Assembly: GCF_900103345.1 (NCBI RefSeq)
Contig: NZ_LT629702.1
Location: 5,192,501 to 5,256,500, forward strand
DNA from: Pseudomonas azotoformans
Lineage (GTDB): Bacteria > Pseudomonadota > Gammaproteobacteria > Pseudomonadales > Pseudomonadaceae
Direction: 5' to 3'
Length of the DNA: 64,000 bases
Below are positions 39,587 to 47,819 of this stretch, one piece after another. The stretch's first letter is position 1, and every line of letters begins with the position of its first letter. Below the pieces are notes generated by a model. It did not search any database, was not told the origin of the DNA, and saw nothing but the letters and a program-made list of their open reading frames with translations. The position numbers and the translations under genes are program-made.

Positions 39587-40861
39587 TCATGCCGTTGCTT
39601 GCGCCAACGGCGGCAACTTCGCCAACTTCAACGCCACCAGCAACGCGCCAATCAACAACGCCACGATAAACGCGCCGATCCCGTTCCACCCGGCGAAGTG
39701 CCAGAAGAACCCGCCTGCCGTTCCGGCAACACTCGACCCCACGTAGTAGCAGAACAGATACAGCGATGACGCCTGCCCCTTGGCCTTGACCGCGCGACGG
39801 CCGATCCAGCTGCTGGCCACCGAATGGGCGCCGAAGAAACCGAAAGTGAAGATCAGCATGCCCGGCACCACCAGCCACAGCGGGGTGAACAGGGTCAGCG
39901 CCATGCCGGCGAGCATCAGCACGATAGTGGCCCAGAGCACGCGGCGACGGCCGAGGCGGTCGGCCAGGGAGCCAATCTTGGCCGAGCTGTAGATGCCGGA
40001 GAGGTACACCAGCGACAGCAGGCCGACCACCGCCTGGCTCAGGTCGTAGGGATCGGCCAGCAGCCGATAGCCGATGTAGTTGAACATCGTCACGAACGCA
40101 CCCATCAACAGGAAGGCTTCGAGAAACAGCCACGGCAGGCCGGCGTCCTTGAAGTGCATGACAAAGCCGTCCACCAGGCTGCGCGGCTTGAGGCTGGTGG
40201 CGCGGAAGTTGCGCGATTCGGGGAGGATTTTCCAGAATACCGTGGCGGCGATCAGCGCCAGGGCACCGATGATCAGCATTGCGGTGTGCCAGCTGACGAA
40301 GTCGATCAACACGCCGATGATCAGGCGCCCGCTCATGCCGCCAATCGCGTTACCGCCGATGTACAGGCCCATGGCCAGGCCGATGTGCTGCGGGTGGATC
40401 TCTTCGCTCAGGTAGGTCATGGCCACGGCGGCCAGGCCGCTCAGCGACAGTCCTACGAGTGCGCGCATCAGCAGGATGCCTTCCCAGGTCGGCATCAGGC
40501 CACTGGCGATGGTGGCCAGCGCGGCGCAGAACAGCGCGGAGACCATCACCGGCTTGCGCCCCAGCCGGTCGGAGATCGGCCCGGTGATCAGCAAGCCGAA
40601 CGCCAGCATCGCCGTGGCCACCGACAGGATCAGGCTGCTTTGCGCCGCATTGATGGAAAACTCATGGGACAGCGCCGGCATCATCGGCTGCACGCAATAC
40701 AGCAGCGCAAAAGTGGCGAAACCGCCGGAGAACAGTGCCAGCACCGTGCGCATGAACATCGGCGTGCCTTTTTCGATGTACGCGTTATTGAGCTGGGCCA
40801 CCACCTCATCCAAGGCAGTGGGCGGTACGTCTTGAGCGAGTGGAGCGACAGCAGCTTTCAC
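39587..40861 (-). CDS. MFS transporter (YnfM/CmlA-like, 12 TM)
   Basis: 424 residues from GTG 40861 (GAGG four bases upstream; no earlier ATG). About 35 cytoplasmic residues precede twelve hydrophobic segments. The MFS loop 2-3 signature is GPISDRLGRKPVMV, repeated in the second half as GSLADRLGRRRVLW. Likely proton-driven export of a small molecule across the inner membrane; substrate unknown. The gene is divergent from a LysR regulator 125 bases away, so it is probably its target. E. coli YnfM is the closest family I recognise, but arabinose/drug exporters of the same clan are possible. Confidence 0.85.
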   Translation of the reverse strand: MKAAVAPLAQDVPPTALDEVVAQLNNAYIEKGTPMFMRTVLALFSGGFATFALLYCVQPMMPALSHEFSINAAQSSLILSVATAMLAFGLLITGPISDRLGRKPVMVSALFCAALATIASGLMPTWEGILLMRALVGLSLSGLAAVAMTYLSEEIHPQHIGLAMGLYIGGNAIGGMSGRLIIGVLIDFVSWHTAMLIIGALALIAATVFWKILPESRNFRATSLKPRSLVDGFVMHFKDAGLPWLFLEAFLLMGAFVTMFNYIGYRLLADPYDLSQAVVGLLSLVYLSGIYSSAKIGSLADRLGRRRVLWATIVLMLAGMALTLFTPLWLVVPGMLIFTFGFFGAHSVASSWIGRRAVKAKGQASSLYLFCYYVGSSVAGTAGGFFWHFAGWNGIGAFIVALLIGALLVALKLAKLPPLAQATA

Positions 40862-40985
40862 GGGGACCTCGAGGAGGAAGAGCCTGCCGGGACCGGCAAT
40901 GCAAAAAAGAATATAGCTCGCTAATGATTCTTTCCAATATATTGTTCGACCTGTTTGATAGCTTTAACGACCTAATGAGGTTTGC

Positions 40986-41879
40986 ATGGAATTGCGTCAC
41001 TTGCGGTACTTCATCGCCGTCGCCGAAGAACTGCATTTCGGCCGGGCCGCGCAGGTGCTGGGCATCTCGCAGCCGCCGTTGAGCCAGCAGATCCAGGCGC
41101 TGGAGCAAGAGGTGGGCGCACGTTTGTTTGAGCGCACCAATCGTCGGGTCGAGCTGAGCGAGGCCGGGCGGCTGTTCCTGCAAGAGGCACGGCTGGTGCT
41201 GGCGCAGGTCGACAAGGCGGCGGATGTGGCGCGCCGGGCGCAGTTGGGTGAACTGGGCGAATTGAAGATTGGCTTCACCTCATCGGCACCGTTCAACTCC
41301 AGTATTCCCCAGGCGATTTTCGCGTTTCGCCAGGCATTCCCGGCGGTGCATCTGAACCTGCAGGAGATGAGCAGCACCGAAGTGGCCGAGTCGCTGGTGG
41401 ACGAGTCGATCCAGGTGGGGCTGATGCGCCCGCTGCCATTGCCGGATTCCTTGAGCGTGGTCGAGTTGATGCGCGAACCTCTGGTCGCAGTGTTGAACGC
41501 CGGTCATGCGTTGGTGCGCGGCAGTGAACGTGGTTTGCACCTGGCGCAGTTGGCGGACGAACCGTTTGTGTTTTTCCCGCGCACCTACGGCAGTGGTCTT
41601 TATGCGCAGTTGCTGAACCTGTGCCGTGACGCGGGTTTCAGCCCGCACTTCGCCCAGGAGGCGGGCGAGGCGATGACCATCATCGGCCTGGTGGCGGCGG
41701 GGCTGGGGGTGTCGGTGCTGCCGGCGTCGTACCAGCGCATAAGGATCGATGGGGTGGTGTATCGCACGTTGCTGGATCAGGAGGCGATGACGGCGGTGTG
41801 GCTGGTGCAGCGCGAAGGTGTGCAGACGCCGATGGCTAAGGCTTTTGTGGAGTTGTTGACGCGTAAGGCATTGGTGTAG
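40986..41879 (+). CDS. LysR-family transcriptional regulator (CatR/BenM-like)
   Basis: 297 residues. N-terminal winged HTH (1-60): MELRHLRYFIAVAEELHFGRA, then ISQPPLSQQIQALEQEVG and LFERTNRRVELSEAG. Effector-binding domain from ~90 with FTSSAPFNSSIPQAI and GLVAAGLGVSVLPAS. Divergent from the MFS gene across a 124-base AT-rich spacer (40862-40985), a common arrangement where the regulator controls the transporter. The closest family is BenM/CatM-type; the ligand is unknown. Confidence 0.92.
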   Translation: MELRHLRYFIAVAEELHFGRAAQVLGISQPPLSQQIQALEQEVGARLFERTNRRVELSEAGRLFLQEARLVLAQVDKAADVARRAQLGELGELKIGFTSSAPFNSSIPQAIFAFRQAFPAVHLNLQEMSSTEVAESLVDESIQVGLMRPLPLPDSLSVVELMREPLVAVLNAGHALVRGSERGLHLAQLADEPFVFFPRTYGSGLYAQLLNLCRDAGFSPHFAQEAGEAMTIIGLVAAGLGVSVLPASYQRIRIDGVVYRTLLDQEAMTAVWLVQREGVQTPMAKAFVELLTRKALV

Positions 41880-41966
41880 GTGCAATCACATATCAGGTAA
41901 CGCAAGCGACTTAGTTATTCGCTGAAAAGTTACGCAGAATCGCTTTTTCTCAAGCGAGTGATATGG

Positions 41967-42353
41967 ATGGCACTTCTCTATCAGCCCAAGGAGGGCAGCG
42001 TGTTGATTTGTGACTTTCGAGGCTATGAGGTCCCGGAAATCATCAAGATTCGCCCGGTTATTGTGATACGCAAGCACCGAACCAATAAATTGCTGGTGAC
42101 GGTTGTACCCTTGAGTACTACTGCACCGCAGACGGTCCTCAATCACCATTTGCAGCTTGATAGCCATCTCCAAGGAGCGAGCCCTACCTGCTGGGCGAAA
42201 TGTGACATTGTGGCGACCGTCAGCTTGGGCAGGCTCGACCGAATCAAAAGCAAAGATCGTCATGGAAAACGAACTTACAAAATCGCAGAACTCACCCCTG
42301 ATCAATTTCTCGCGATAAAAGTGGCGGTGCGCAGTGCGCTGGGGTTGCGCTGA
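41967..42353 (+). CDS. PemK/MazF-like toxin, no partner visible
   Basis: 128 residues from ATG 41967 (a GTG at 41958 is also in frame). The SH3-like PemK/MazF fold is suggested by PKEGSVLICDFRG, EIIKIRPVIVIRKH and VTVVPLSTTAP. A C-terminal segment has CDIVATVSLGRLDRI, as in PemK proteins (I-T/S...LSRID-like). Such toxins are sequence-specific mRNA endonucleases. No antitoxin-like frame lies upstream (87-base gap to the LysR gene) or downstream. Codon use and G+C are lower than in the flanking APE operon. Orphan toxin or part of a larger system is undecided. Confidence 0.75.
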   Translation: MALLYQPKEGSVLICDFRGYEVPEIIKIRPVIVIRKHRTNKLLVTVVPLSTTAPQTVLNHHLQLDSHLQGASPTCWAKCDIVATVSLGRLDRIKSKDRHGKRTYKIAELTPDQFLAIKVAVRSALGLR

Positions 42354-42412
42354 AAGATGAACGGCACTTTGCCACGGGTTGTCGGAAGGCTGTTTTCAGG
42401 CATACTGCCCAA

Positions 42413-42536
42413 GTTCCCGAAAGGGGCTTGTGAGACTCTGAGGATCCTGGGCAACCAGCCATCGCAGAGCCAGGCAGGAAGCGGCGATGACAAGCCAACC
42501 TGTTTGTGAAGAGGGCGCCGAATGGCGCCCTTTGTC
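42413..42536 (+). ncRNA. Candidate small structured RNA
   Basis: A promoter-like TTGTCG-N16-CATACT (42379-42406) lies ahead, and a strong terminator AGGGCGCC-gaat-GGCGCCCT-TTGT (42512-42534) ends the unit, giving an RNA of ~124 nt. Inside, GGCTTGT (42425-42431) pairs with ACAAGCC (42490-42496), and the directly adjacent GCGATG (42484-42489) pairs with CATCGC (42460-42465), a nested two-stem fold. No open frame fits. CTCTG/CAGAG adds a third possible helix. I do not recognise the family. Confidence 0.45.
42511..42534. terminator. Strong hairpin between the candidate RNA and the APE operon end
   Basis: AGGGCGCC-gaat-GGCGCCCT, with TTTGTCGTTT on the plus-strand side. It probably ends the plus-strand RNA; on the minus strand it lies 24 bases after the last APE gene but has no good T-run. 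Confidence 0.65.
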
Positions 42537-42557
42537 GTTTCTGGAGCAGCGCCGGCC

Positions 42558-43007
42558 TTAATTCTGTTTAGAGCTGCCCGTCTGCTCAAACAACTGCGCC
42601 GCCGCACCAGCCCCGTCCGCACCGTTGTTGCGCAACCCCGCCATGATGTCGCGATCCAGCATGCTCACCCAGCGGTTGTAGTTGCGATGGATCTTGCCAT
42701 CCTTGTAGCCCAGTTCGCGGCTGTCGCGGTAGGTGATGGCGTAGCTGTTGCGGGTGTAGCGGATGTCGATGGCGGCGTAGTACTGGTTACGCACATTGAT
42801 CTCGGCCTGCACCAGTTGCGGGCTCAGGCGTTGTACCGTCCATTCGCGTTTTTGCAGGGCGTTGACGATCACCATTTTCATTTTTTCTTCGCTGACCTGG
42901 GCGTTGGCCGGCAGGTCGTGCTGGGTGTTGAGGATCGGCTTGCTGGTGCAACCGGCGGTGACCAGCAGGGCCAGGGTGATCAAGGTGACGCGTAGCAAGG
43001 AAGACAT
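42558..43007 (-). CDS. APE-operon lipoprotein (unknown function)
   Basis: 149 residues. Signal peptide with lipobox LLVTAGC, so lipidated at Cys20 and probably in the outer membrane (Thr-Ser follow, no Asp at +2). The body has VIVNALQKREWTVQRLSP, IDIRYTRNSYAITYRDS and YNRWVSMLDRDI, a small fold of the kind found in lipoproteins near xanthomonadin/APE genes. Last gene of the 20-gene operon, 26 bases after the terminal ketosynthase. Function not recognised; a role in polyene anchoring is a guess. Confidence 0.7.
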   Translation of the reverse strand: MSSLLRVTLITLALLVTAGCTSKPILNTQHDLPANAQVSEEKMKMVIVNALQKREWTVQRLSPQLVQAEINVRNQYYAAIDIRYTRNSYAITYRDSRELGYKDGKIHRNYNRWVSMLDRDIMAGLRNNGADGAGAAAQLFEQTGSSKQN

Positions 43008-43033
43008 TCCGTTTTCTCCAATCGATTAAAAAG

Positions 43034-44260
43034 TCAGGACCAGCGGCGGAAAATCAGCGAGGTGTTGACGCCGCCAAAGGCAAAGTTGTTGTTCATCACA
43101 TAGTCGTGGTGCATCTCGCGGAACTCACCTTGCAGGTAATCCAGCTCGCCGCATTGCGGGTCTACCGAATCCAGGTTGAAGGTGTGCACGTACTGGTCGC
43201 GGTTCATCATCTCGATGCTGAACCACGACTCCAACGCGCCACACGCGCCGAGGGTATGGCCTAGGAAACTCTTCTGCGAACTGATGGGCATGCGGCTGCC
43301 GAACAGGCTGCTGGTGGCCAGGGTTTCAGCGATGTCGCCTTGGTCGGTGGCAGTGCCATGCCCGTTCACGTAGCCGATCGCGAACGGCTCAAGCCCGGCA
43401 TCTTCCAGGGCCAGTTCCATGGCGCGGCGCATGGTTTTCTGCTCCGGGCGGGTGGTGTGCTGGCCGTCGGCGTTGCTGCCGAAGCCGACAATCTCGGCAT
43501 GGATATGCGCACCACGCGCCAGGGCATGTTCGAGTTCCTCGAGTACCAGCATGCCGCCGCCTTCACCGATCACCAGGCCATCGCGGCCGCTGTCATAGGG
43601 GCGTGGGCTGGTTTGTGGGGCGTCGTTCTTCAGGCTGGTGGCATAGAGCGCATCGAACACCATGGCCTCGGTGGGGCACAGTTCTTCGGCGCCGCCGGCG
43701 AGCATCAACGGCAGGCGGCCGAACTTGATTGCCTCGTAGGCATAGCCGATGCCCTGGCTGCCACTGGTGCAGGCGCTGGAGGTGGGAATGAGCCGCCCGG
43801 TCAGGCCAAAGAAGATGCTGATATTCGCCGCCGTGGTGTGCGGCATCATGCGCACATAGGAGTTGGCATTCAGCCCCTCGGCCACCGAGTTCAGCAGCAT
43901 GTTGCCGAACGCCTTGATCTCGTCGGTGCTGCCGGTAGACGAGCCGCAGGCCACGCCCATGCGCCCGTCCTTGATCGATTCATCGCCTAGCAAACCGGCG
44001 TCCTGCAACGCCTGTTCCGCGGCCCACACCGCCAGGCGCGAGACACGACCCATGCTGCGCAATTGTTTGCGCGTCCAATGGGCGGGCACGACGAAGTCGT
44101 CGATCGGCCCGGCCAGGCGCGTGTTCAGTTCAGTAAAGCGATCCCACTCATCCATGCGCCGGATGCCGCTGCGGTTGGCGCGGAAGTTGGCCGAAATGGT
44201 TGCCCAATCGCTGCCCAGGGAGGTCATGCCGGCCATGCCGGTGACGACGACGCGCTTCAT
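43034..44260 (-). CDS. apeR: Beta-ketoacyl-ACP synthase of the APE pathway (ApeR position)
   Basis: 408 residues from ATG 44260 with GGAGG nine bases upstream, overlapping the ketoreductase stop by one base-shift (ATGA). FabF/KAS II fold with catalytic Cys164 (SSACTSGS), His301 (NGHGTATDQGD) and His335 (FLGHTLGACG), all intact. The order KS-DH-KR-KS at the end of the operon equals the apeO-P-Q-R order of published APE clusters. It would extend the polyene or load the first extender. Which step each KS performs cannot be read here. Confidence 0.9.
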   Translation of the reverse strand: MKRVVVTGMAGMTSLGSDWATISANFRANRSGIRRMDEWDRFTELNTRLAGPIDDFVVPAHWTRKQLRSMGRVSRLAVWAAEQALQDAGLLGDESIKDGRMGVACGSSTGSTDEIKAFGNMLLNSVAEGLNANSYVRMMPHTTAANISIFFGLTGRLIPTSSACTSGSQGIGYAYEAIKFGRLPLMLAGGAEELCPTEAMVFDALYATSLKNDAPQTSPRPYDSGRDGLVIGEGGGMLVLEELEHALARGAHIHAEIVGFGSNADGQHTTRPEQKTMRRAMELALEDAGLEPFAIGYVNGHGTATDQGDIAETLATSSLFGSRMPISSQKSFLGHTLGACGALESWFSIEMMNRDQYVHTFNLDSVDPQCGELDYLQGEFREMHHDYVMNNNFAFGGVNTSLIFRRWS

Positions 44261-44988
44261 CAGCACAAACCTCCATTCACGGCCAGGACCTGGCGCGTGA
44301 TATAGCCGGCTTCAGCTGACATCAGGAAATTCACCGCACCAGCCACTTCTTCCGGCGTGCCCATGCGCTGTGCCGGGATCATTTTCATCAGCTCTTCCAC
44401 CGGCACGTTTTCATCCAGCATCGCCGTGTCGATCAAGCCGGGAGCCACGCAGTTGACGGTGATCTTGCGCTTGCCCAGCTCGATGGCCAGGGCCTTGGCC
44501 GCGCCAATCAGACCGGCTTTGGACGCGCTGTAGTTGACCTGGCCACGGTTACCGATCAAACCGGAAACCGACGTAATGCACACGATACGCCCAGCCGCGC
44601 GACGACGAATCATCGGCATCATCACCGGGTGCAGCACGTTGTAGAAACCGTCGAGGTTGGTGCGCATCACCACGTCCCAGTCATCTTCCGACAGGGCCGG
44701 GAACGCGCCGTCACGGGTCAGGCCGGCATTGAGCACCACGCCGTAGTAGGCGCCATGTTGCTCCACATCGGCCTCGAGAATTTGCTTGCACAGCGCACGA
44801 TCCGCCACGTCGAACTGCAGCACCCGCGCCTTGCGGCCCAGGGCTTCAACCTCGGCCTGCACCGCATCGGCCTCGGCACGACCGCTGCGGCAGTGCAGCA
44901 CGAGGTCATGCCCGGCCTGGGCCAGGCGCAGTGCAATGGCGCGGCCGATGCCACGGCTGGAGCCGGTGACCAGTACGGATTCAGTCAT
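44260..44988 (-). CDS. apeQ: 3-Ketoacyl-ACP reductase (FabG-like) of the APE pathway
   Basis: 242-residue short-chain dehydrogenase. NADPH motif GSSRGIG (9-15), NAG at 87-89 (LNAGLTRDG), and catalytic Ser140, Tyr153 and Lys157 (YSASK). It reduces the beta-keto group after each condensation, before dehydration to the conjugated double bond. Overlaps the dehydratase gene by 4 bases and the last KS by a shared ATGA. Confidence 0.93.
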   Translation of the reverse strand: MTESVLVTGSSRGIGRAIALRLAQAGHDLVLHCRSGRAEADAVQAEVEALGRKARVLQFDVADRALCKQILEADVEQHGAYYGVVLNAGLTRDGAFPALSEDDWDVVMRTNLDGFYNVLHPVMMPMIRRRAAGRIVCITSVSGLIGNRGQVNYSASKAGLIGAAKALAIELGKRKITVNCVAPGLIDTAMLDENVPVEELMKMIPAQRMGTPEEVAGAVNFLMSAEAGYITRQVLAVNGGLC

Positions 44989-45446
44989 GGCGTTACGTCC
45001 TTCGATTCATCTAAATAATTGGCCGCCTGGGGCGGTCGAAATACATTCAAGCGGGCGCTCGCCTGGATACCATCAGCGGTCAGGTGGCATTCGAACACAC
45101 CCATGCCATTGTCGTCTTCCAGTGAGCGCAGGCCGTGGATGCGCAACTCGGCGCCTGCCGGAAAGTGCTCAACGTTGCACTCGAACTTGCGCGTGCCGAG
45201 CAGGAAGCCCAGTGCCACCGCTTCACCTTTCTGGCGTGCGCGACAACCGGCGTAGGCGGCGACGCTTTGCGCCATCAACTCGATGCCGACCCAGGCCGGC
45301 AGGCTGCCGTCAGCGCGGTTGAACAGGCCGCCTGGCTTGACCGTGGCGCAGGTGTGGATCTGCTCTTCATCGAACGACAGCACTTGGTCGATCAGGATCA
45401 TGTCGCCCGCATGGGGCAGCAATTCGGCGAGTGGCCAATCGATCAT
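44985..45446 (-). CDS. apeP: 3-Hydroxyacyl-ACP dehydratase (hotdog) of the APE pathway
   Basis: 153 residues, FabZ/FabA-like hotdog. LPHAGDMILID carries the catalytic His12 and PAWVGIELMAQSVAAYAG the acidic partner Glu56. It would remove water from 3-hydroxyacyl-ACP. APE systems use two dehydratase subunits that act as a pair; the second hotdog is fused to the ligase at 55.7 kb. Overlaps the ketosynthase by 4 bases. Confidence 0.9.
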   Translation of the reverse strand: MIDWPLAELLPHAGDMILIDQVLSFDEEQIHTCATVKPGGLFNRADGSLPAWVGIELMAQSVAAYAGCRARQKGEAVALGFLLGTRKFECNVEHFPAGAELRIHGLRSLEDDNGMGVFECHLTADGIQASARLNVFRPPQAANYLDESKDVTP

Positions 45447-46609
45447 GGGGCCTCTCCAATAATCAGGCTGACATTGTTACCGCCGAAGGCAAACGAGTTG
45501 CTCATCAGGCAGCGTTTTTCCAGGGCCTCTGTGGCTTGCGCCCAGTGCAAGGCGGGCAGTGCCGGGTCGGCCTGGCCGTCCCAGACATGCGGTGGCACCC
45601 GGTGGTGGACCAGGCTCAACCAGCAGAACGCCGCTTCCAGTGCACCGGCTGCGCCCAGGGTATGCCCGCTCATGGGTTTGGTCGATGAGCAAGGCACGCC
45701 TTGCGGGAACAGGCTGGCGACGGCCAGGCTTTCCATCGCATCGTTATGCTGGGTGGCGGTGCCGTGCAGGTTCAGATAGCCGATCTGCCCGGGTTGCAAT
45801 TTCGCGCTGGCCAGGGCCTTGCGCATTGCCTGCAACGCACCTTTGCCGGTGGGTTCGGGCGCGGAGATATGGTGCGCATCGCAACTGGCGCCGCTGCCCA
45901 GCAGGGCGATGGGTGCGGGCGCCTTGCTCATCAGGAACAGCACCGCTGCTTCGCCAATGTTGATGCCGTTGCGGTTCACCGAAAACGGGTTGCAGCGCTC
46001 GTTCGATACGGCTTCCAACGAGCTGAAGCCGTTAAGCGTCAGCTTGCACAGGCTGTCGACGCCGCCGCAGATCACCGCATCGCACACTCCCAGGTCCAGC
46101 AAACGCTGAGCACTCATCAAAGCGCGGGCACTGGAGGTGCAGGCGGTGGAGATCACATAGGCCGGGCCGCTCAGTTGCAGCCAGTCGGCGAGGAAGTTCG
46201 CCGGGGCGCTGAGTTCCTGTTGCTGGTAGTCGTAATCGCTGGGGAAGTGGTGGTCGCGCAAGTAATGAGCAATACCGCGACTGGCTTCGTCGATGCCCGA
46301 GGTGCTGGTGCCGAGCACGATGCCGACCCGCGATGCGCCGTAGGTGCGGATCGCCTGGCGGAGCTCGCCCTCGATCTGCAACGCTGCCTCCAGCAGCAAC
46401 TGGTTATTGCGGCTGCTTTGCTGGCCCAACTCGGTGGGTATGGTTGCCAGCTCGCCGTGCACCCCGGCCACCGGCAACACGCGTTCCGGCACCCAGCCAC
46501 TCTCGGCGCGCATGCCGGAGCAGTCACCGGCAAACAGGCGGCGGCTGACCTCGGCCTGGCCACGGCCGAGGGCGCAGATCACGCCGAGTGCGTTGAGGTA
46601 GGCGCTCAT
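45443..46609 (-). CDS. apeO: Beta-ketoacyl-ACP synthase of the APE pathway (ApeO position)
   Basis: 388 residues. Catalytic Cys157 (ISTACTSSA), His282 (NLHGTATQHND) and His316 (SGHTLGAAGA) are intact. Distinctly diverged from the other KS of the operon. In characterised APE systems this KS pairs with a KS-like chain-length partner, matched by the protein at 59.2 kb. ATG 46609 overlaps the stop of the DUF3261 gene. Confidence 0.9.
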   Translation of the reverse strand: MSAYLNALGVICALGRGQAEVSRRLFAGDCSGMRAESGWVPERVLPVAGVHGELATIPTELGQQSSRNNQLLLEAALQIEGELRQAIRTYGASRVGIVLGTSTSGIDEASRGIAHYLRDHHFPSDYDYQQQELSAPANFLADWLQLSGPAYVISTACTSSARALMSAQRLLDLGVCDAVICGGVDSLCKLTLNGFSSLEAVSNERCNPFSVNRNGINIGEAAVLFLMSKAPAPIALLGSGASCDAHHISAPEPTGKGALQAMRKALASAKLQPGQIGYLNLHGTATQHNDAMESLAVASLFPQGVPCSSTKPMSGHTLGAAGALEAAFCWLSLVHHRVPPHVWDGQADPALPALHWAQATEALEKRCLMSNSFAFGGNNVSLIIGEAP

Positions 46610-47088
46610 CGTGCCGCTCCTAGCGGCGTGATGCGGTAGCTCAAGGGCTGGCCAGTCATGTTCACGCTGAATACCTCGGACGACTGGTACACGATCTGCC
46701 AGTGACCCGGCAGGGTACGCGTCAAATCCATCGCCTGCGCGCTGGGGTACAGCGCACGCACGTCATCCGCCGAGGTCAGTGCAAACAACAGCGCGGCAAA
46801 CAGCTCGCGCGCCTGGGGATTGGGCGGCAGCAAGCCATCGGCTTGCCATTCGCCATCGATCAGCTTTTGCCGGGCCTGGGGGATGCCCAGCGGGTCCATC
46901 ATCGACCAGCGAATACCAGCGCCTTCGCGCTGGATCACCAGCAGCCAGTCCTGGCTCTGGCCGTCAGCCAGGCGTTGCACATGCAGTTGCAGCGGCAAGG
47001 CCAGGGTCGGGATTTTCTCGGGCAACGGCGCTTGGCTGGCGCAGGCACCCAGCAGCAACAGGCAACCGATCAACAGCCAGCGCATCAT
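46606..47088 (-). CDS. DUF3261 outer-membrane lipoprotein of the APE operon
   Basis: 160 residues from ATG 47088 (MMRWLLIGCLLLLGAC); lipobox LLGAC. The body (LPLQLHVQRLADGQSQDWLLV, GIPQARQKLIDGEW, ELFAALLFALTSADDV, SVNMTGQPLSYRITPLG) is of the DUF3261 type that accompanies MMPL exporters and LolA-like proteins in APE and xanthomonadin clusters. Probably the outer-membrane acceptor for the lipid-linked polyene, by analogy with LolB. Overlaps methyltransferase and KS genes by 4 bases on each side. Confidence 0.85.
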   Translation of the reverse strand: MMRWLLIGCLLLLGACASQAPLPEKIPTLALPLQLHVQRLADGQSQDWLLVIQREGAGIRWSMMDPLGIPQARQKLIDGEWQADGLLPPNPQARELFAALLFALTSADDVRALYPSAQAMDLTRTLPGHWQIVYQSSEVFSVNMTGQPLSYRITPLGAAR

Positions 47089-47819
47089 GACGCGGTACTC
47101 GCCAAAGGCTTGCGTGCCACGCAGTTGACCAGGGTTTCTTCGCGCTGACCCACCGGCGGCGCCTTGCGCAGGCCCCAGCGTTCCAGCAGGCCGAAGTCGC
47201 TGGAGCGGCTCCACCACAAGTACGGATACGAGACGTTTTGCGGGCCAAACTCAAAGCCTTGTTCGCGGAGCATCTCCAGGTATTCTTCGGCGCTTTTCTG
47301 CACATGCATCGGGTGGCGGAACAGCCAGCGGATCACCCAGGTGTCGATATAGGCTTCGGTGGACTCGGCAAACAGCAGGTAACCGCCCGGCTTGAGCACG
47401 CGGTAGAACTCTTGGAGTGCGCGATGCTGTTCCACCAGGTGATGGAAGGTCTGATGGCAGAACAGGATGTCCACGCTGTTGTCCGGCACTTGCAGGGTGG
47501 CGCAGTCACTGCCGATCAGCTCGATGGCCAAGCCCTGGCGCGCCGCTTCTGCACGGCTCAGCTCCAGGCTGTGCGGGTCCGCGTCCAGGCCGATCAGGCG
47601 CGCAGGGGCGAATACCTGCTGCAACAGCTTGAAGGATTTGCCCTGGCCGCAACCGGCGTCCAGCAGCACCGGCGCCTGCGGCAGCGGGTCGCTGAACAGG
47701 CTGCGCAGATCGTTGATCGCCACGCGTAACACGTGGTGCTGCCAGGTGTGGCTGCGCAGGAACCAGAAGCCGAACCGGGTTTCTTCGACGTAGTTCTTAC
47801 TCAAATACTGACTGCTCAC
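47085..47819 (-). CDS. SAM-dependent methyltransferase (class I)
   Basis: 244 residues from GTG 47819, overlapping the flavoenzyme stop (GTGA). SAM-binding motif I LLDAGCGQGKSFKLL, acidic loop IGLDADPHS, motif IV DILFCHQTFHHL and LKPGGYLLFAES. Many APE products carry a methyl group on the aryl head; C- or O-methylation of the hydroxyaryl ring is the likely reaction (inference). Confidence 0.85.
   Translation of the reverse strand: MSSQYLSKNYVEETRFGFWFLRSHTWQHHVLRVAINDLRSLFSDPLPQAPVLLDAGCGQGKSFKLLQQVFAPARLIGLDADPHSLELSRAEAARQGLAIELIGSDCATLQVPDNSVDILFCHQTFHHLVEQHRALQEFYRVLKPGGYLLFAESTEAYIDTWVIRWLFRHPMHVQKSAEEYLEMLREQGFEFGPQNVSYPYLWWSRSSDFGLLERWGLRKAPPVGQREETLVNCVARKPLASTAS

Noticed and set aside
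41886..42305. 139-residue minus-strand frame opposite the PemK-like gene, as a possible antitoxin
   Set aside because: It is an antisense shadow with no start signals or helix-turn-helix; the plus-strand frame shows the PemK motifs.
42413..42536. Possible 4.5S/SRP RNA because of GGCAGGAAGCGGC
   Set aside because: The SRP core (GGTCCGGAAGGAAGCAGCC type) is not matched and the fold is different; kept only as an unidentified candidate RNA.
42413..42536. RsmX/Y/Z-type RNA
   Set aside because: Few GGA motifs in loops and no TGTAAG-N6-CTTACA GacA box upstream.
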